From Chryseobacterium carnipullorum (GTDB lineage: Bacteria > Bacteroidota > Bacteroidia > Flavobacteriales > Weeksellaceae), in the NCBI RefSeq assembly GCF_900142785.1, contig NZ_FRCD01000014.1, positions 62,001 through 126,000 of the forward strand: a stretch of DNA of 64,000 nucleotides, written 5' to 3'. The notes below the pieces were generated by a model, which did no database searches, was not told the DNA's origin, and saw only the letters and a program-made list of their open reading frames with translations. A program made the position numbers and the translations under genes. Each line of letters starts with the position of its first letter. Positions within the stretch are counted from its first letter, which is position 1. Positions 1-9,415 of the stretch are shown here, one piece after another.

Positions 1-480
1 GTAAGAAATGATCAGATCACGTTGGAAGAGATCGGGAAATATGACAAAATTATCCTTTCTCCAGGTCCTGGAATTCCAGAAGAAGCTGGAATATTACTGG
101 AACTGATCAAAGAATATGCTCCTACTAAAAGTATTCTGGGCGTATGTCTCGGACAACAGGCTATTGCAGAAGCTTTCGGAGGAAACCTGATCAATCTTTC
201 AGAAATTTTCCATGGTGTAGCCACTTCTGCTGAATTGGTTAAAGAAAACACTAAAATTTTCAAAAATCTGACTTCAGGAATGCAAGTAGGAAGATATCAC
301 AGCTGGGCAGTTAATCCGGAAGGTTTCCCGGAAGAGCTTGAAATCACAGCGGTGGATAAGGACGGAATGATCATGGCCCTGCAACACAAAACTTATGATG
401 TACACGGAGTTCAGTTTCACCCGGAAAGCATTTTAACTCCTGATGGAGAAGTGATTATCAGAAATTTTTTGCTTAATTAA
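1..480 (+). CDS. trpG: anthranilate synthase component II (glutamine amidotransferase), 5'-truncated
   Basis: The frame is open from base 1, so the N-terminus lies outside the window; the TTG at 22 is internal. The protein supplies ammonia from glutamine to TrpE for anthranilate synthesis. Visible class-I amidotransferase motifs are LSPGPGIPEEAG (oxyanion region), GVCLGQQAIAEAFGG with the nucleophilic Cys, and HGVQFHPESIL with the catalytic His, followed by the usual short C-terminus. It is the first gene of the trp run seen here, 132 bases before trpD. The family assignment is firm. A role shared with folate synthesis (PabA) cannot be excluded from sequence, but the trp context argues for TrpG. 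Confidence 0.95.
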   Translation, partial: VRNDQITLEEIGKYDKIILSPGPGIPEEAGILLELIKEYAPTKSILGVCLGQQAIAEAFGGNLINLSEIFHGVATSAELVKENTKIFKNLTSGMQVGRYHSWAVNPEGFPEELEITAVDKDGMIMALQHKTYDVHGVQFHPESILTPDGEVIIRNFLLN

Positions 481-612
481 AATAAAGCTGGCAAGCGAAA
501 GATTAAGAGAAACTCAATTTCAGTTGAGCACCGAAGCTTTAATTCAATTTGTTGACCATCAGTTATGAAACCAATAGAAAACGATTACCCGACAACCATA
601 AAAACGCCACAA

Positions 613-1602
613 ATGAAAGAAATACTACAATACCTGTTCAATCACCACACTTTGTCCAAATCTGAGGCAAAAGCAACGATGATCGAGATTGCTCAGAATA
701 AATTTAATACTGCCGAGGTTACTGCTTTCATCAGTGTCTTTCTGATGCGGAATATTACTTTAAAAGAATTGGAAGGCTTCAGGGAAGCTCTATTACAGAT
801 GGCGGTTCCTGTACATCTTAACTCTGAAGATACCTTGGATATTGTTGGTACCGGAGGGGATGGGAAAAACACCATCAATATCTCAACACTGGCAAGCTTT
901 GTAGTTGCCGGAGCTGGTCAGAAAGTTGCCAAACACGGAAATTACGGAGCATCTGCTACTACAGGATCATCAAATGTCATGGAAGAACTGGGGTATCAGT
1001 TCAAAAATAATTCAGACCAATTGAATGAGGATCTTGAGAAAGCCAACATCTGTTTTCTGCATGCTCCCTATTTTCATCCTGCCCTTCAGTCTGTGGGTGC
1101 CTTAAGGAAGGCTTTGGGGTTGAGAACATTTTTCAATCTTCTGGGCCCATTGGTAAATCCTGCCAAACCAAAATATTCGGTCATAGGAGTCTATAACATG
1201 GAAATTGCAAGGATCTATCAATACCTTCTGCAAAAAGAAGAACGGGAGTTTATTCTGGTTCATGGTTTGGACGGATATGATGAAATAAGCCTTACTCAGG
1301 ACAGCAAGATCATTACGAAAATCGGGGAAGAGATTTATTCAGCAGAAGATCTTGGATTTGACTCGGTAAATCCGGAAAGTATACTAGGAGGCGAAACCCC
1401 GCAGGAGTCTGCAAAAATATTCAGAAATATTCTCGAAGGAAATGGCTCATTACAGCAAAATTCTGTAGTTCTTGCCAATGCCTCAACAGCTCTGTTCCAT
1501 ACCAAAAAATTCGGAAGCTACGAAGATTGTGTTTTAGCAGCCAAAGAAAGTCTTGAGAGTGGAAAAGCATTAAGAAGCCTTGAATTATTGATAAACAATT
1601 GA
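613..1602 (+). CDS. trpD: anthranilate phosphoribosyltransferase
   Basis: Transfers phosphoribose from PRPP to anthranilate, the second step of tryptophan synthesis. The glycine-rich PRPP motif DIVGTGGDGKNTINIST and the anthranilate-binding stretch KHGNYGASATTGSSNVMEE are intact, as is RTFFNLLGPLVNPAKP. Length is about 329 residues, normal for the family. An in-frame ATG at 565 would add 16 residues; the ATG at 613 is preferred because the family fold begins at MKEILQYLFNH. It lies between trpG and trpC on the same strand, consistent with one operon. Confidence 0.96.
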   Translation: MKEILQYLFNHHTLSKSEAKATMIEIAQNKFNTAEVTAFISVFLMRNITLKELEGFREALLQMAVPVHLNSEDTLDIVGTGGDGKNTINISTLASFVVAGAGQKVAKHGNYGASATTGSSNVMEELGYQFKNNSDQLNEDLEKANICFLHAPYFHPALQSVGALRKALGLRTFFNLLGPLVNPAKPKYSVIGVYNMEIARIYQYLLQKEEREFILVHGLDGYDEISLTQDSKIITKIGEEIYSAEDLGFDSVNPESILGGETPQESAKIFRNILEGNGSLQQNSVVLANASTALFHTKKFGSYEDCVLAAKESLESGKALRSLELLINN

Positions 1603-1675
1603 TATTGTGATATTTAAACTATTTCCCAACACCTCTGATTTCTAACGTCTACAATCTAACTTCTAGTTTAAAAAA

Positions 1676-2455
1676 ATGACAATACTTGATACAATTATTA
1701 AAAGAAAAAGAGAAGAGATTGCAATTTCAAAAGCAGAAATTTCAATTGAAAATCTAAAAAATTCTGAGTTTTTTGGAAGAAAAAGTTTTTCTCTGAAAGA
1801 ATCTCTAAAAAATAAAAGCGGAATTATTGCTGAGTTTAAAAGACAATCTCCTTCAAAAGGGATTATCAATGATCGGGTTCAGCCTTTGGAAGTGGCTTCT
1901 GCCTACGAAAATTTTGGGGCATCAGGAATTTCAATCCTTACCGACCGTGATTTTTTTGGAGGAAGTTTTGATGATATTCTGAATGTAAGAAAGCACATCA
2001 ATATTCCGATTCTTAGAAAAGATTTTATGGTAGATGAATACCAGTTTTATGAAGCTAAAAGTATAGGTGCAGATGCTGTTTTACTGATTGCAGCCTGCCT
2101 TTCTCCTGATCAGGTTCAGGAATTCACAGAATTGGCGCATGATTTGGATATGGAGGTTCTGCTGGAAATCCATACAGAAGAAGAACTGAAGCATTTCAAT
2201 ACTAGAATTGACCTTGTAGGGATTAATAATAGAAATTTAAAAGATTTCAAAGTTGATCTTCAGCATTCGGTTCTTTTAAAAGACCAGCTTCCAAAAGAGG
2301 TTTTATCTGTAGCAGAAAGCGGCATTTATCATATCGATGATTTTAAATATTTAAAGGAAAAAGGATTTGACGGATTTCTGATGGGAGAATATTTCATGAG
2401 AGATCAGAACCCCACGAAAGCATTTGAAGAATTTACTTTACAAATTCAAAAATGA
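1676..2455 (+). CDS. trpC: indole-3-glycerol phosphate synthase
   Basis: Closes the ring of CdRP to indole-3-glycerol phosphate. It is a single-domain TIM barrel of 259 residues, not fused to TrpF. Diagnostic stretches are IIAEFKRQSPSKGII (phosphate and catalytic Lys region), ILTDRDFFGGS, ILRKDFMVDEYQ, VGINNRNLKDF and VAESGI near the C-terminal phosphate site. The 73-base gap from trpD contains AT-rich spacer with simple repeated TCTAAC/TCTAAT-type words, common filler in this kind of genome. It is followed 37 bases later by trpF. Confidence 0.97.
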   Translation: MTILDTIIKRKREEIAISKAEISIENLKNSEFFGRKSFSLKESLKNKSGIIAEFKRQSPSKGIINDRVQPLEVASAYENFGASGISILTDRDFFGGSFDDILNVRKHINIPILRKDFMVDEYQFYEAKSIGADAVLLIAACLSPDQVQEFTELAHDLDMEVLLEIHTEEELKHFNTRIDLVGINNRNLKDFKVDLQHSVLLKDQLPKEVLSVAESGIYHIDDFKYLKEKGFDGFLMGEYFMRDQNPTKAFEEFTLQIQK

Positions 2456-2492
2456 AATAGTGAAGCCATCATTTGTAAAAAGACGAAAGTAA

Positions 2493-3227
2493 ATGGACAA
2501 GTGCCAATCAGTAAATACCCTTATCAACATGAACCTGCAACCAGTAAACTACAATCTGCCACCTAAACTCAAGGTCTGCGGTTTGACAAAACCAGACCAA
2601 ATCCAGGAACTGATCTCCATGAAAGCAGATTTTCTTGGTTTCATCTTCTATGAAAAATCACCAAGATACGTTCTGGACAGATTGAGTTTAGAGGAAATTT
2701 TGAAGATCGGTCATCCGGGAAAAACAGGGGTTTTTGTCAATGAAGGAATTGAGAAGATTACGGATATCACAGAAAAGGCGGGATTGAAATTCATTCAGTT
2801 ACATGGCGATGAAAGTGAAGATTTTCTGATTGAATTAAAACAAAAACTGCAGCCGGACGTTACTCTTATAAAGGTGATCAGAATTGGGAACAATGACGAT
2901 GAAACCCGGGAGAAAATAAAATGCACGCTCAATTCTTACCGTTCATTGGTCAATTATTTCCTCTTCGACACAGACGGAAAAGCATTTGGAGGAACCGGAA
3001 AACAGTTCGACTGGACCTTATTGAATGAATTCAAAATCCCACTTCCCTATTTTCTGAGCGGTGGAATTTCAGAGGAAAACATTGACAATATCTGTCTTTT
3101 GAACCAACAGCCATTTGCTATCGATATCAACTCAAAATTTGAACTGAAACCAGGAGATAAAGACCTTGAAAAAATAAAAAAATTCATTTCGAAAGAATCC
3201 CAAAGGGACGATTTAACAAAAAATTGA
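2493..3227 (+). CDS. trpF: phosphoribosylanthranilate isomerase
   Basis: Isomerises PRA to CdRP, the step before TrpC. The hallmark N-terminal KVCGLTKPDQ (catalytic Cys), FIFYEKSPRYV, LQLHGDES-like IQLHGDES, LFDTDG and the C-terminal phosphate loop FLSGGISEENI are present. The first ATG gives 244 residues with an unusually long lead before KVCGL; the in-frame ATG at 2529 would give 232 residues and is an equally credible start. The catalytic Asp is seen in the LFDTDGKAFGGTGKQFDW segment. Confidence 0.94.
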   Translation: MDKCQSVNTLINMNLQPVNYNLPPKLKVCGLTKPDQIQELISMKADFLGFIFYEKSPRYVLDRLSLEEILKIGHPGKTGVFVNEGIEKITDITEKAGLKFIQLHGDESEDFLIELKQKLQPDVTLIKVIRIGNNDDETREKIKCTLNSYRSLVNYFLFDTDGKAFGGTGKQFDWTLLNEFKIPLPYFLSGGISEENIDNICLLNQQPFAIDINSKFELKPGDKDLEKIKKFISKESQRDDLTKN

Positions 3228-3395
3228 AACAAGTCTCATTAAAAACAAAAACACAAAAAAACATGATGTTGAATATAATGAAAAATAGATCTGGGACTGA
3301 ATTTGATGCAGAATGATAAGAATAAGGATAAAATCCTTTACTGAAGGTTAGATCGTCCCTTTGGGACTCTCTTAAAAAAAATTACACATATAAAG

Positions 3396-3920
3396 ATGAT
3401 GAACATCCATCTGTTAAAAAAAACATTTTATAAAACCTTATTTCCGCCCAAGTTTGGAAATAAAAAAATCCAGTCGCTGTATAATTTTGTTTCTCAAAAT
3501 GACAGTGATACGGAATACTGGACTCTGGACGGACCGCTAAAGGAATTCATTAGAATCATCAAAAGCTTTGATGAAAATGATATTCAGTATTTCTTTGAAA
3601 GGATCAATCTCTGGAACAGCTATTATCTGGTCATTATTTCTGACAAATTTTTGGACAGTCATGTGCGAGAGCATGTTAAATATGATCTTGGAAAGATTTA
3701 TGCTAAGATATTTTTGCTTTATGAAGTTTCAGATCCTTATTTTTTAATTGACAATCTGGAAATTGCTGTTACCATGTATGACTCGAAAATAGATACGGCG
3801 ACATTAATTGATCTGATCAGTAAAATTGAATTCATGCATCATAAAAAACTGATCACAAGACAGCAACGAAATTATAATATTCAATTTATCAGCAGTCTGA
3901 CCGATGAAATATCAAATTAA
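3396..3920 (+). CDS. uncharacterised protein inside the trp operon
   Basis: A 174-residue protein I do not recognise. It has no signal peptide or membrane segment; it is rich in aromatic residues and looks mostly helical (for example FIRIIKSFDENDIQYFFERI and VKYDLGKIYAKIFLLYEVS). It sits between trpF and trpB, 168 bases after trpF, and a terminator-like hairpin follows it before trpB. Nothing links it to tryptophan synthesis beyond position. Its style resembles small stand-alone proteins found in immunity or orphan islands of Bacteroidota, but that is only an impression. Confidence 0.7.
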   Translation: MMNIHLLKKTFYKTLFPPKFGNKKIQSLYNFVSQNDSDTEYWTLDGPLKEFIRIIKSFDENDIQYFFERINLWNSYYLVIISDKFLDSHVREHVKYDLGKIYAKIFLLYEVSDPYFLIDNLEIAVTMYDSKIDTATLIDLISKIEFMHHKKLITRQQRNYNIQFISSLTDEISN

Positions 3921-3968
3921 AAAACCAGATGAACTGACAGATCACGAAACAGAACATACTCTAAACCT

Positions 3969-4001
3969 TTGGGAAGTACAAAGAACCCTTCCCATTTTTT
4001 G
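3969..4001 (+). terminator. intrinsic terminator-like hairpin upstream of trpB
   Basis: GGGAAG at 3971-3976 pairs with CTTCCC at 3988-3993, followed by ATTTTTTG. It lies inside the trp gene run between the unknown gene and trpB, so it could end the upstream transcript or attenuate readthrough into trpBA. Confidence 0.6.
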
Positions 4002-4036
4002 AAAAAAAAGCTTATTTAATTAATAAAGAATAAAAA

Positions 4037-5215
4037 ATGAATTATAAAAACCCTGATGAACACGGATATTACGGTGAATTCGGAGGCGCTTTTATCCCTG
4101 AAATGCTTTATCCCAATGTAGATGAACTGCAGAAAAACTATCTTCAGATCATAGAATCTGAAGAGTTTCAGAATGAGTATCAGGACCTGCTTAAAAACTA
4201 TGTAGGACGTGCTACCCCGCTTTACTTTGCAAGGAATTTAAGTCAAAAGTACAATACTCAGATTTATTTAAAAAGAGAAGACCTCAACCATACCGGAGCC
4301 CATAAAATCAATAACGCTTTAGGGCAGGTGCTGTTGGCCAAACGCCTCGGCAAGACAAGAATTATTGCAGAAACAGGAGCCGGACAACATGGTGTAGCCA
4401 CTGCTACAGCCTGCGCATTACTGGGGCTGGAATGCATTGTTTACATGGGTGAAATAGACATTCAGCGACAGGCGCCGAATGTAGCAAGAATGAAAATGCT
4501 TGGCGCAGAAGTGATTCCTGCTACCTCAGGTTCCAAAACTTTAAAAGATGCAGTAAACGAAGCGCTTAGAGACTGGATCAATAATCCTGTAACGACGCAT
4601 TACGTCATCGGAAGTGTGGTGGGGCCTCATCCTTTTCCTGATTTGGTAGCCAGATTTCAAAGCATCATCTCAAAGGAGATCAGAGAACAATTGAAAGAGA
4701 AAATCGGGAGAGAAAATCCTGATTATGTTATTGCCTGTGTGGGAGGAGGAAGTAATGCTGCAGGAACTTTTTACCATTTCGTAGAAGAAAAAGACGTGAA
4801 AATAATTGCAGCAGAAGCCGGTGGACTGGGGGTTAATTCCGGAAAATCCGCAGCTACAACCTTCCTTGGTACTTTAGGCGTTCTGCATGGAAGCAAAAGT
4901 CTTGTGATGCAAACCGGAGACGGACAGGTGATTGAACCCCACTCTATTTCGGCAGGACTTGATTATCCTGGAATCGGGCCATTTCATGCGCATTTATTTA
5001 AGGAAAAAAGAGCTGAATTTTTCAGTATTAATGATGAGGAAGCCTTACAATCTGCTTTTGAATTAACGAAACTGGAAGGAATTATTCCAGCGCTGGAAAG
5101 TTCTCACGCCCTGGCAGTTTTAGATAAAAAGAAATTCAATGAAAATGATATTGTCGTGATCTGCCTGAGCGGACGTGGAGATAAGGATATGGAAACGTAT
5201 TTAAAGAATCTGTAA
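4037..5215 (+). CDS. trpB: tryptophan synthase beta chain
   Basis: PLP enzyme joining indole and serine to make tryptophan. The PLP lysine is in [11 protein letters not shown], the catalytic glutamate follows in [13 protein letters not shown], and the phosphate-binding loop is [15 protein letters not shown]. Length is 392 residues, typical of the TrpB1 form that pairs with TrpA. It starts 36 bases after a terminator-like hairpin and is followed 92 bases later by trpA. Confidence 0.98.
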   Translation: MNYKNPDEHGYYGEFGGAFIPEMLYPNVDELQKNYLQIIESEEFQNEYQDLLKNYVGRATPLYFARNLSQKYNTQIYLKREDLNHTGAHKINNALGQVLLAKRLGKTRIIAETGAGQHGVATATACALLGLECIVYMGEIDIQRQAPNVARMKMLGAEVIPATSGSKTLKDAVNEALRDWINNPVTTHYVIGSVVGPHPFPDLVARFQSIISKEIREQLKEKIGRENPDYVIACVGGGSNAAGTFYHFVEEKDVKIIAAEAGGLGVNSGKSAATTFLGTLGVLHGSKSLVMQTGDGQVIEPHSISAGLDYPGIGPFHAHLFKEKRAEFFSINDEEALQSAFELTKLEGIIPALESSHALAVLDKKKFNENDIVVICLSGRGDKDMETYLKNL

Positions 5216-5307
5216 AATGTCGGATGTAAAATGTACCATGTATCTCTACCTATTACTTTGTACATTATACTTTGTACTTTTGACTCTATACATTAATACA
5301 ATAAAAA

Positions 5308-6042
5308 ATGAAAAAACTCAACATATACTTCACAGCAGGAATTCCGCAACTGGAAGATACCGCTGATATTATACAACTGATCCAGCAATCCGGTGCCGAT
5401 ATGATGGAAATCGGAATGCCTTATTCAGATCCCGTAGCAGATGGTCCGGTGATCCAGCAGGCTCATGAACAGGCTTTACAAAACGGAATGACGATTGAAA
5501 AACTTTTTTCCCAGCTGAAAACCGTTAAAGACAAAATACAGATTCCCATAATTCTGATGGGATATATCAATCCTGTGCTCAGTTTCGGATTTGAAGAATT
5601 TTGTCGTGAATGTTCGGAAAGTGGAGTTTCAGGACTGATCATTCCGGATCTTCCTCCAATTGAATTTGAAAGCAATTATCAGCCGATTTTAAAAAAGTAT
5701 AACCTTAATTTTACGTTTCTGGTGACCCCTGAAACTTCAGATGAAAGAATTCTGTATCTGGATTCTTTAAGTTCCGGGTTTTTGTATGCGGTAAGTTCTT
5801 CATCCACCACAGGAAATGAAAATGCCGTTCTTAAAAATGAAAACTACCTTTCAAGACTTGCTTCCCTTCCTGTTAAGAATCCTGTGATGATTGGTTTTGG
5901 AATTAAATCAAAAGAAGATTTTGAGAATGTTACCGAAAAAGCAGACGGAGGAATTATAGGAACAGCCTTCGTTCATACGCTGTTAAACCATAAAGACTGG
6001 AAGAATGCTGCCATAGATTTTATCCATTCTATAAAAGCTTAA
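5308..6042 (+). CDS. trpA: tryptophan synthase alpha chain
   Basis: Cleaves indole-3-glycerol phosphate to indole and glyceraldehyde 3-phosphate and feeds indole to TrpB. The family signature MEIGMPYSDPVADGPVIQQA carries the catalytic Glu and Asp; IIPDLPPIE and the glycine phosphate loop IGFGIKSKEDF are also present. It has 244 residues, slightly short but complete. The 92-base gap from trpB contains words such as ACTTTGTACATTATAC, a low-complexity spacer repeated in similar form elsewhere in the window. Confidence 0.97.
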   Translation: MKKLNIYFTAGIPQLEDTADIIQLIQQSGADMMEIGMPYSDPVADGPVIQQAHEQALQNGMTIEKLFSQLKTVKDKIQIPIILMGYINPVLSFGFEEFCRECSESGVSGLIIPDLPPIEFESNYQPILKKYNLNFTFLVTPETSDERILYLDSLSSGFLYAVSSSSTTGNENAVLKNENYLSRLASLPVKNPVMIGFGIKSKEDFENVTEKADGGIIGTAFVHTLLNHKDWKNAAIDFIHSIKA

Positions 6043-6049
6043 AATTCAC

Positions 6050-6057
6050 TAAATTTG
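6050..6057 (+). promoter_or_regulatory. -7 box upstream of lipB
   Basis: TAAATTTG matches the Bacteroidota TAnnTTTG -7 element and lies just after the trpA stop, giving lipB a possible promoter of its own. No convincing TTG -33 element is seen. Confidence 0.4.
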
Positions 6058-6121
6058 TATGTCCAAAAAATGGCAGGAAATGGCAATTCCATTGGTCCAT
6101 TAAGAAAACAGACAGCAACGT

Positions 6122-6850
6122 ATGAATACAAATCAAAATAAATCGGTAGAATTTGAAGATCTGGGTATCAAAGAATATCAGCCCGCCTGGGATTATCAGG
6201 AGAGTCTGATGAAAAATATCATTGATACTAAAATAAAAAACCGTGATTTACCTGCAGAAGAGCATATCACAACGCCTAATCATTTTTTATTAGTAGAACA
6301 TCCTCATGTTTATACCTTAGGAAAAAGCGGTCACGAAGAAAATATGCTTGCCGGGATCGACAAACTGAAAGAGATTGATGCTACTTTCGTGAAAGTTAAC
6401 CGTGGTGGTGATATCACGTATCATGGTTTCGGACAGATTGTGGGCTACCCTATTCTAGACCTTGAAAACTTTTTTACGGATATTCATTTGTATATGAGAA
6501 ATCTGGAAGAAGTGATCATCAGAGCGATTGGTGATTTTGGTCTTAAAGGGGAACGTTCACCGGGAGAAACCGGAGTATGGCTGGATGTGGGAAAACCTTA
6601 CGCCAGAAAAATCTGTGCGATGGGGGTAAAAGCTTCACGATGGGTAACTCTTCACGGTTTCGCTTTGAATGTGAATACCGATATGCGATATTTTGAATAC
6701 ATTATTCCTTGCGGGATCAAAGACAAACAGGTGACTTCTGTAAAAAGAGAACTTGAAAGAGAACTGACCACCGGGGAAGTGGAAGATCTTAAAGCAAATA
6801 TCAGAAGGCATTTTGCAGATGTTTTCGGAGCTGAGCTTATTCAGAAATAA
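6122..6850 (+). CDS. lipB: lipoyl(octanoyl) transferase
   Basis: Transfers octanoyl groups from acyl carrier protein to lipoyl domains of 2-oxoacid dehydrogenases and the glycine cleavage system. The signature RGGDITYHGFGQIVGYPILDL region (seen from 6403), the lysine in GVKASRWVTLHGFALNV and the cysteine in IIPCGI form the usual Lys/Cys catalytic pair. It has 242 residues. It follows trpA by 79 bases and ends before a strong terminator, closing this gene run. Confidence 0.96.
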   Translation: MNTNQNKSVEFEDLGIKEYQPAWDYQESLMKNIIDTKIKNRDLPAEEHITTPNHFLLVEHPHVYTLGKSGHEENMLAGIDKLKEIDATFVKVNRGGDITYHGFGQIVGYPILDLENFFTDIHLYMRNLEEVIIRAIGDFGLKGERSPGETGVWLDVGKPYARKICAMGVKASRWVTLHGFALNVNTDMRYFEYIIPCGIKDKQVTSVKRELERELTTGEVEDLKANIRRHFADVFGAELIQK

Positions 6851-6870
6851 GTACCTCCACAATAGAAATA

Positions 6871-6904
6871 AAGACCGGCCGTGATTCTACAGCCGGTCTT
6901 TTTC
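6871..6904 (+). terminator. intrinsic terminator after lipB
   Basis: AAGACCGGC (6871-6879) pairs with GCCGGTCTT (6892-6900), followed by a T run. Confidence 0.85.
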
Positions 6905-7037
6905 ATTTGTAACAATAGACGAGTTATAAGTGACCGCTTAAAATTCAAAATTTTCATTCAATGTATTATTTTAAAACTTATTTTTGATGCTTCTATAATT
7001 TTTTATATCACCTGTAATTTTTAAGTTAAAAAACCAA

Positions 7038-8087
7038 ATGAAATCATTTATCAGAATTCTCTTCACTGCGGGAATGCTTTTCACGGCAACTCAATCATGC
7101 GCCCAAAGTAAAAACGATTATAAAAGCCGGATCGACAGTTTAATAGAATCTCCTGCGTCTCCAAGACCTTTCAACGGAGTGGTTCTGATTACCCAAAACG
7201 GAAAAATAAAATACTCCAAAGCCTATGGTTTTGAAGACAGCAGAACAAAAGTCCCTTTAAAAATGAAGGATCAGTTTGAAATCATGTCCAATACCAAACA
7301 GATCACTTCTGTATTATTGCTAAAACAGTTTGAGAAAGGCAATGTGAATCTTCAGGCTCCAATCAAAAAATATCTTTCTTCTCTGACACAGTCATGGGCA
7401 GATTCCGTCACGGTTCACCAGCTACTCAATCATAGCCACGGAATTGTGGATACAGAAAAACCATTGCTCTTTAAACCCGGTACAGAATTTAAGTATGGTA
7501 ATTTATCAAATATCCTTTTAGGAAAGATCATTGAACAGGTTTCAGGTAAATCTTATATCCAATTGGCAACCGATCTGTTTAAAGAACTTCATTTGAACAA
7601 TACTTTCTGCTATTCAAAAAATAAACGGAGAAACCTGGTTTCCGGCCATATGAATAAAGATCATGTTTTCACTCCCGTAGAAAATTCATTTATCAATGAT
7701 GAAAATATGCCTGCTGACGGTGTAATTTCGACCGCTGAAGATATGGCATTATGGAATTCCCTTCTTCATAAAGGAAAAATTTTAAATTCTACAACGTACC
7801 AGCTCATGACGACTTCTTCTATCCTGTCACAACATGATGTATTTGGAAAAGATAAGATGGGATATGGTTACAATATTCGGATCGTTAAAGACCAGGGTAT
7901 TTCTTATCTGGGACACACCGGTTTGGGTGATGGTTTCGCTTCTTTGAACATGTACATTCCCGGTTCGGATGTAAGTGTTATTGTTCTTGAAAATCAGATG
8001 AGTGAAGACAGCCGTCTATTCTATTATTATGAAACTCTGATCAAAGAATTCATTTTAAGAAGCGATTGGGCAAAGACTGATCGATAG
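7038..8087 (+). CDS. serine hydrolase of the beta-lactamase/class C family, exported
   Basis: A 349-residue penicillin-binding-like hydrolase. The N-terminus has a signal sequence ending TATQSCAQ, which looks like a lipobox with Cys21. The active-site SxxK is SNTK (residues 84-87), the Tyr motif is YGN (153-155) and the third motif is HTG around residue 293. Such proteins may be esterases, D-aminopeptidases or beta-lactamase-like enzymes, and the substrate cannot be deduced here. It is monocistronic, flanked by the lipB terminator and a 295-base AT-rich gap before the next gene. Confidence 0.85.
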   Translation: MKSFIRILFTAGMLFTATQSCAQSKNDYKSRIDSLIESPASPRPFNGVVLITQNGKIKYSKAYGFEDSRTKVPLKMKDQFEIMSNTKQITSVLLLKQFEKGNVNLQAPIKKYLSSLTQSWADSVTVHQLLNHSHGIVDTEKPLLFKPGTEFKYGNLSNILLGKIIEQVSGKSYIQLATDLFKELHLNNTFCYSKNKRRNLVSGHMNKDHVFTPVENSFINDENMPADGVISTAEDMALWNSLLHKGKILNSTTYQLMTTSSILSQHDVFGKDKMGYGYNIRIVKDQGISYLGHTGLGDGFASLNMYIPGSDVSVIVLENQMSEDSRLFYYYETLIKEFILRSDWAKTDR

Positions 8088-8382
8088 TTTGCTCCTACTA
8101 TAAAAATATTCTGTCACAAATAAATGGCGGTATTTTTTTTTATCATTACTGAAATTTTATTAACCTATCGGTAACGAACCCATACTGTAAAGCCCTAAAA
8201 CATTGGTTTTGTTTAAGTATATGTTAAAATTTTTATTTTTTTATCATAAAATAATTTGTTGGTATTTTATTTTTGTTTACTTTTAATATCACATTAAAGT
8301 GAACTATTTCACCCTGTATTTCAGTGAAAATAATGCAAAACACACCAAAAACTTAATATATTTTATTATTAACCACCAAACT

Positions 8383-9345
8383 ATGAAAATTATGAGAAAA
8401 TTTCTGTTATCAATGATGGTATTTGTGGCAGCCCTGTCATTTAATGCCTGTAATGATTCAAACGCGGAACAGCAAATGAGTCAGAATGAAACCATCAGCA
8501 AAAATCTTACGGATCTTGGGAAAACAGTTCCGGTAGGGATAGAAGATGAAAATGGAACTTTGAAAGTATCATTTATTGTTACTGCACAGTTTTATACAAT
8601 TACCCCTACCAAAGAGAATGAAAAGTACATCAGCCTGATCAGAGAAGCGCTGAAAAACGAATCTCCTATCCAGGTTTTTATCAAGCCTAACACGCATGAA
8701 ATTGCAAAAGTAGAAAAAGGAAGCGAGGATGATATCCGGTATTTCAAATCTACTTTTACAAAAGAAGCTAAAAATGAAGCCAATAAATTAACAAGCGTTC
8801 TTCCTAACATCGCTACCCTCAACAGCATGTTTACGCTGATTAAAAACCAGGCTTGCGGTACTTCAACGGCGTCTTCACCATGCATCACCTTCAGATATCC
8901 TGTAGACGGATGCTATGCAAGAGCTCACAAAATGAGACAAATCCTGATCAACAATGGCTACGACTGTGAGAAACAGTTTGTCTACGGAAACCTGAAAGCA
9001 TCCACAGGAACTTGCTGTGTAGCCTGGAGCTATCACGTTGCGATTCTGGTAAGCTACAAAAATGCATCAGGAGTTACTGAAAAAAGAATTATTGATCCTT
9101 CACTCTTCCCTAGCGGACCTGTTACAGATACCGCATGGAGAAATGCATGCATCAATACAAGCTGCGGATCTGCCTCTGTATCCTCTTATGCCAATACAGC
9201 AGGAAATGTCTATTACAGAAGCCCTACTGCCTCTTATCTGTATGATAACAATTTAGTGAACACCAATTGTGTACTGAATATCTTCTCATCACTTTCAGGA
9301 TGCTCTCCTTCACCAGCTCCAAACGTTGGAGGCTGCGGATTCTAA
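8383..9345 (+). CDS. protein-glutaminase preproprotein (protein glutamine deamidase)
   Basis: Deamidates side-chain glutamine in proteins to glutamate. The mature part is extremely close to what I recall of the Chryseobacterium proteolyticum enzyme: Cys177 in VDGCYARAHKMR, His218 in WSYHVAIL and Asp238 in RIIDPSLF have the same 41- and 20-residue spacing as the known Cys-His-Asp triad. A signal sequence with FNACND lipobox-like end is followed by a ~110-residue pro-region (VPVGIEDENG to the TKEAKNEANK area), which in the known enzyme blocks the active site until cleaved. Eight or more cysteines suit an exported disulfide protein. An ATG at 8299 adds 28 residues before the signal sequence and is not credible; ATG 8383 or 8392 fits. 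Confidence 0.95.
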   Translation: MKIMRKFLLSMMVFVAALSFNACNDSNAEQQMSQNETISKNLTDLGKTVPVGIEDENGTLKVSFIVTAQFYTITPTKENEKYISLIREALKNESPIQVFIKPNTHEIAKVEKGSEDDIRYFKSTFTKEAKNEANKLTSVLPNIATLNSMFTLIKNQACGTSTASSPCITFRYPVDGCYARAHKMRQILINNGYDCEKQFVYGNLKASTGTCCVAWSYHVAILVSYKNASGVTEKRIIDPSLFPSGPVTDTAWRNACINTSCGSASVSSYANTAGNVYYRSPTASYLYDNNLVNTNCVLNIFSSLSGCSPSPAPNVGGCGF

Positions 9346-9415
9346 CTAACTTATACAGCTCCTGTATTTTTTTATCATCAAAAGCTGCAGGGACTGTTTA
9401 TCAAATATTTTTTCT

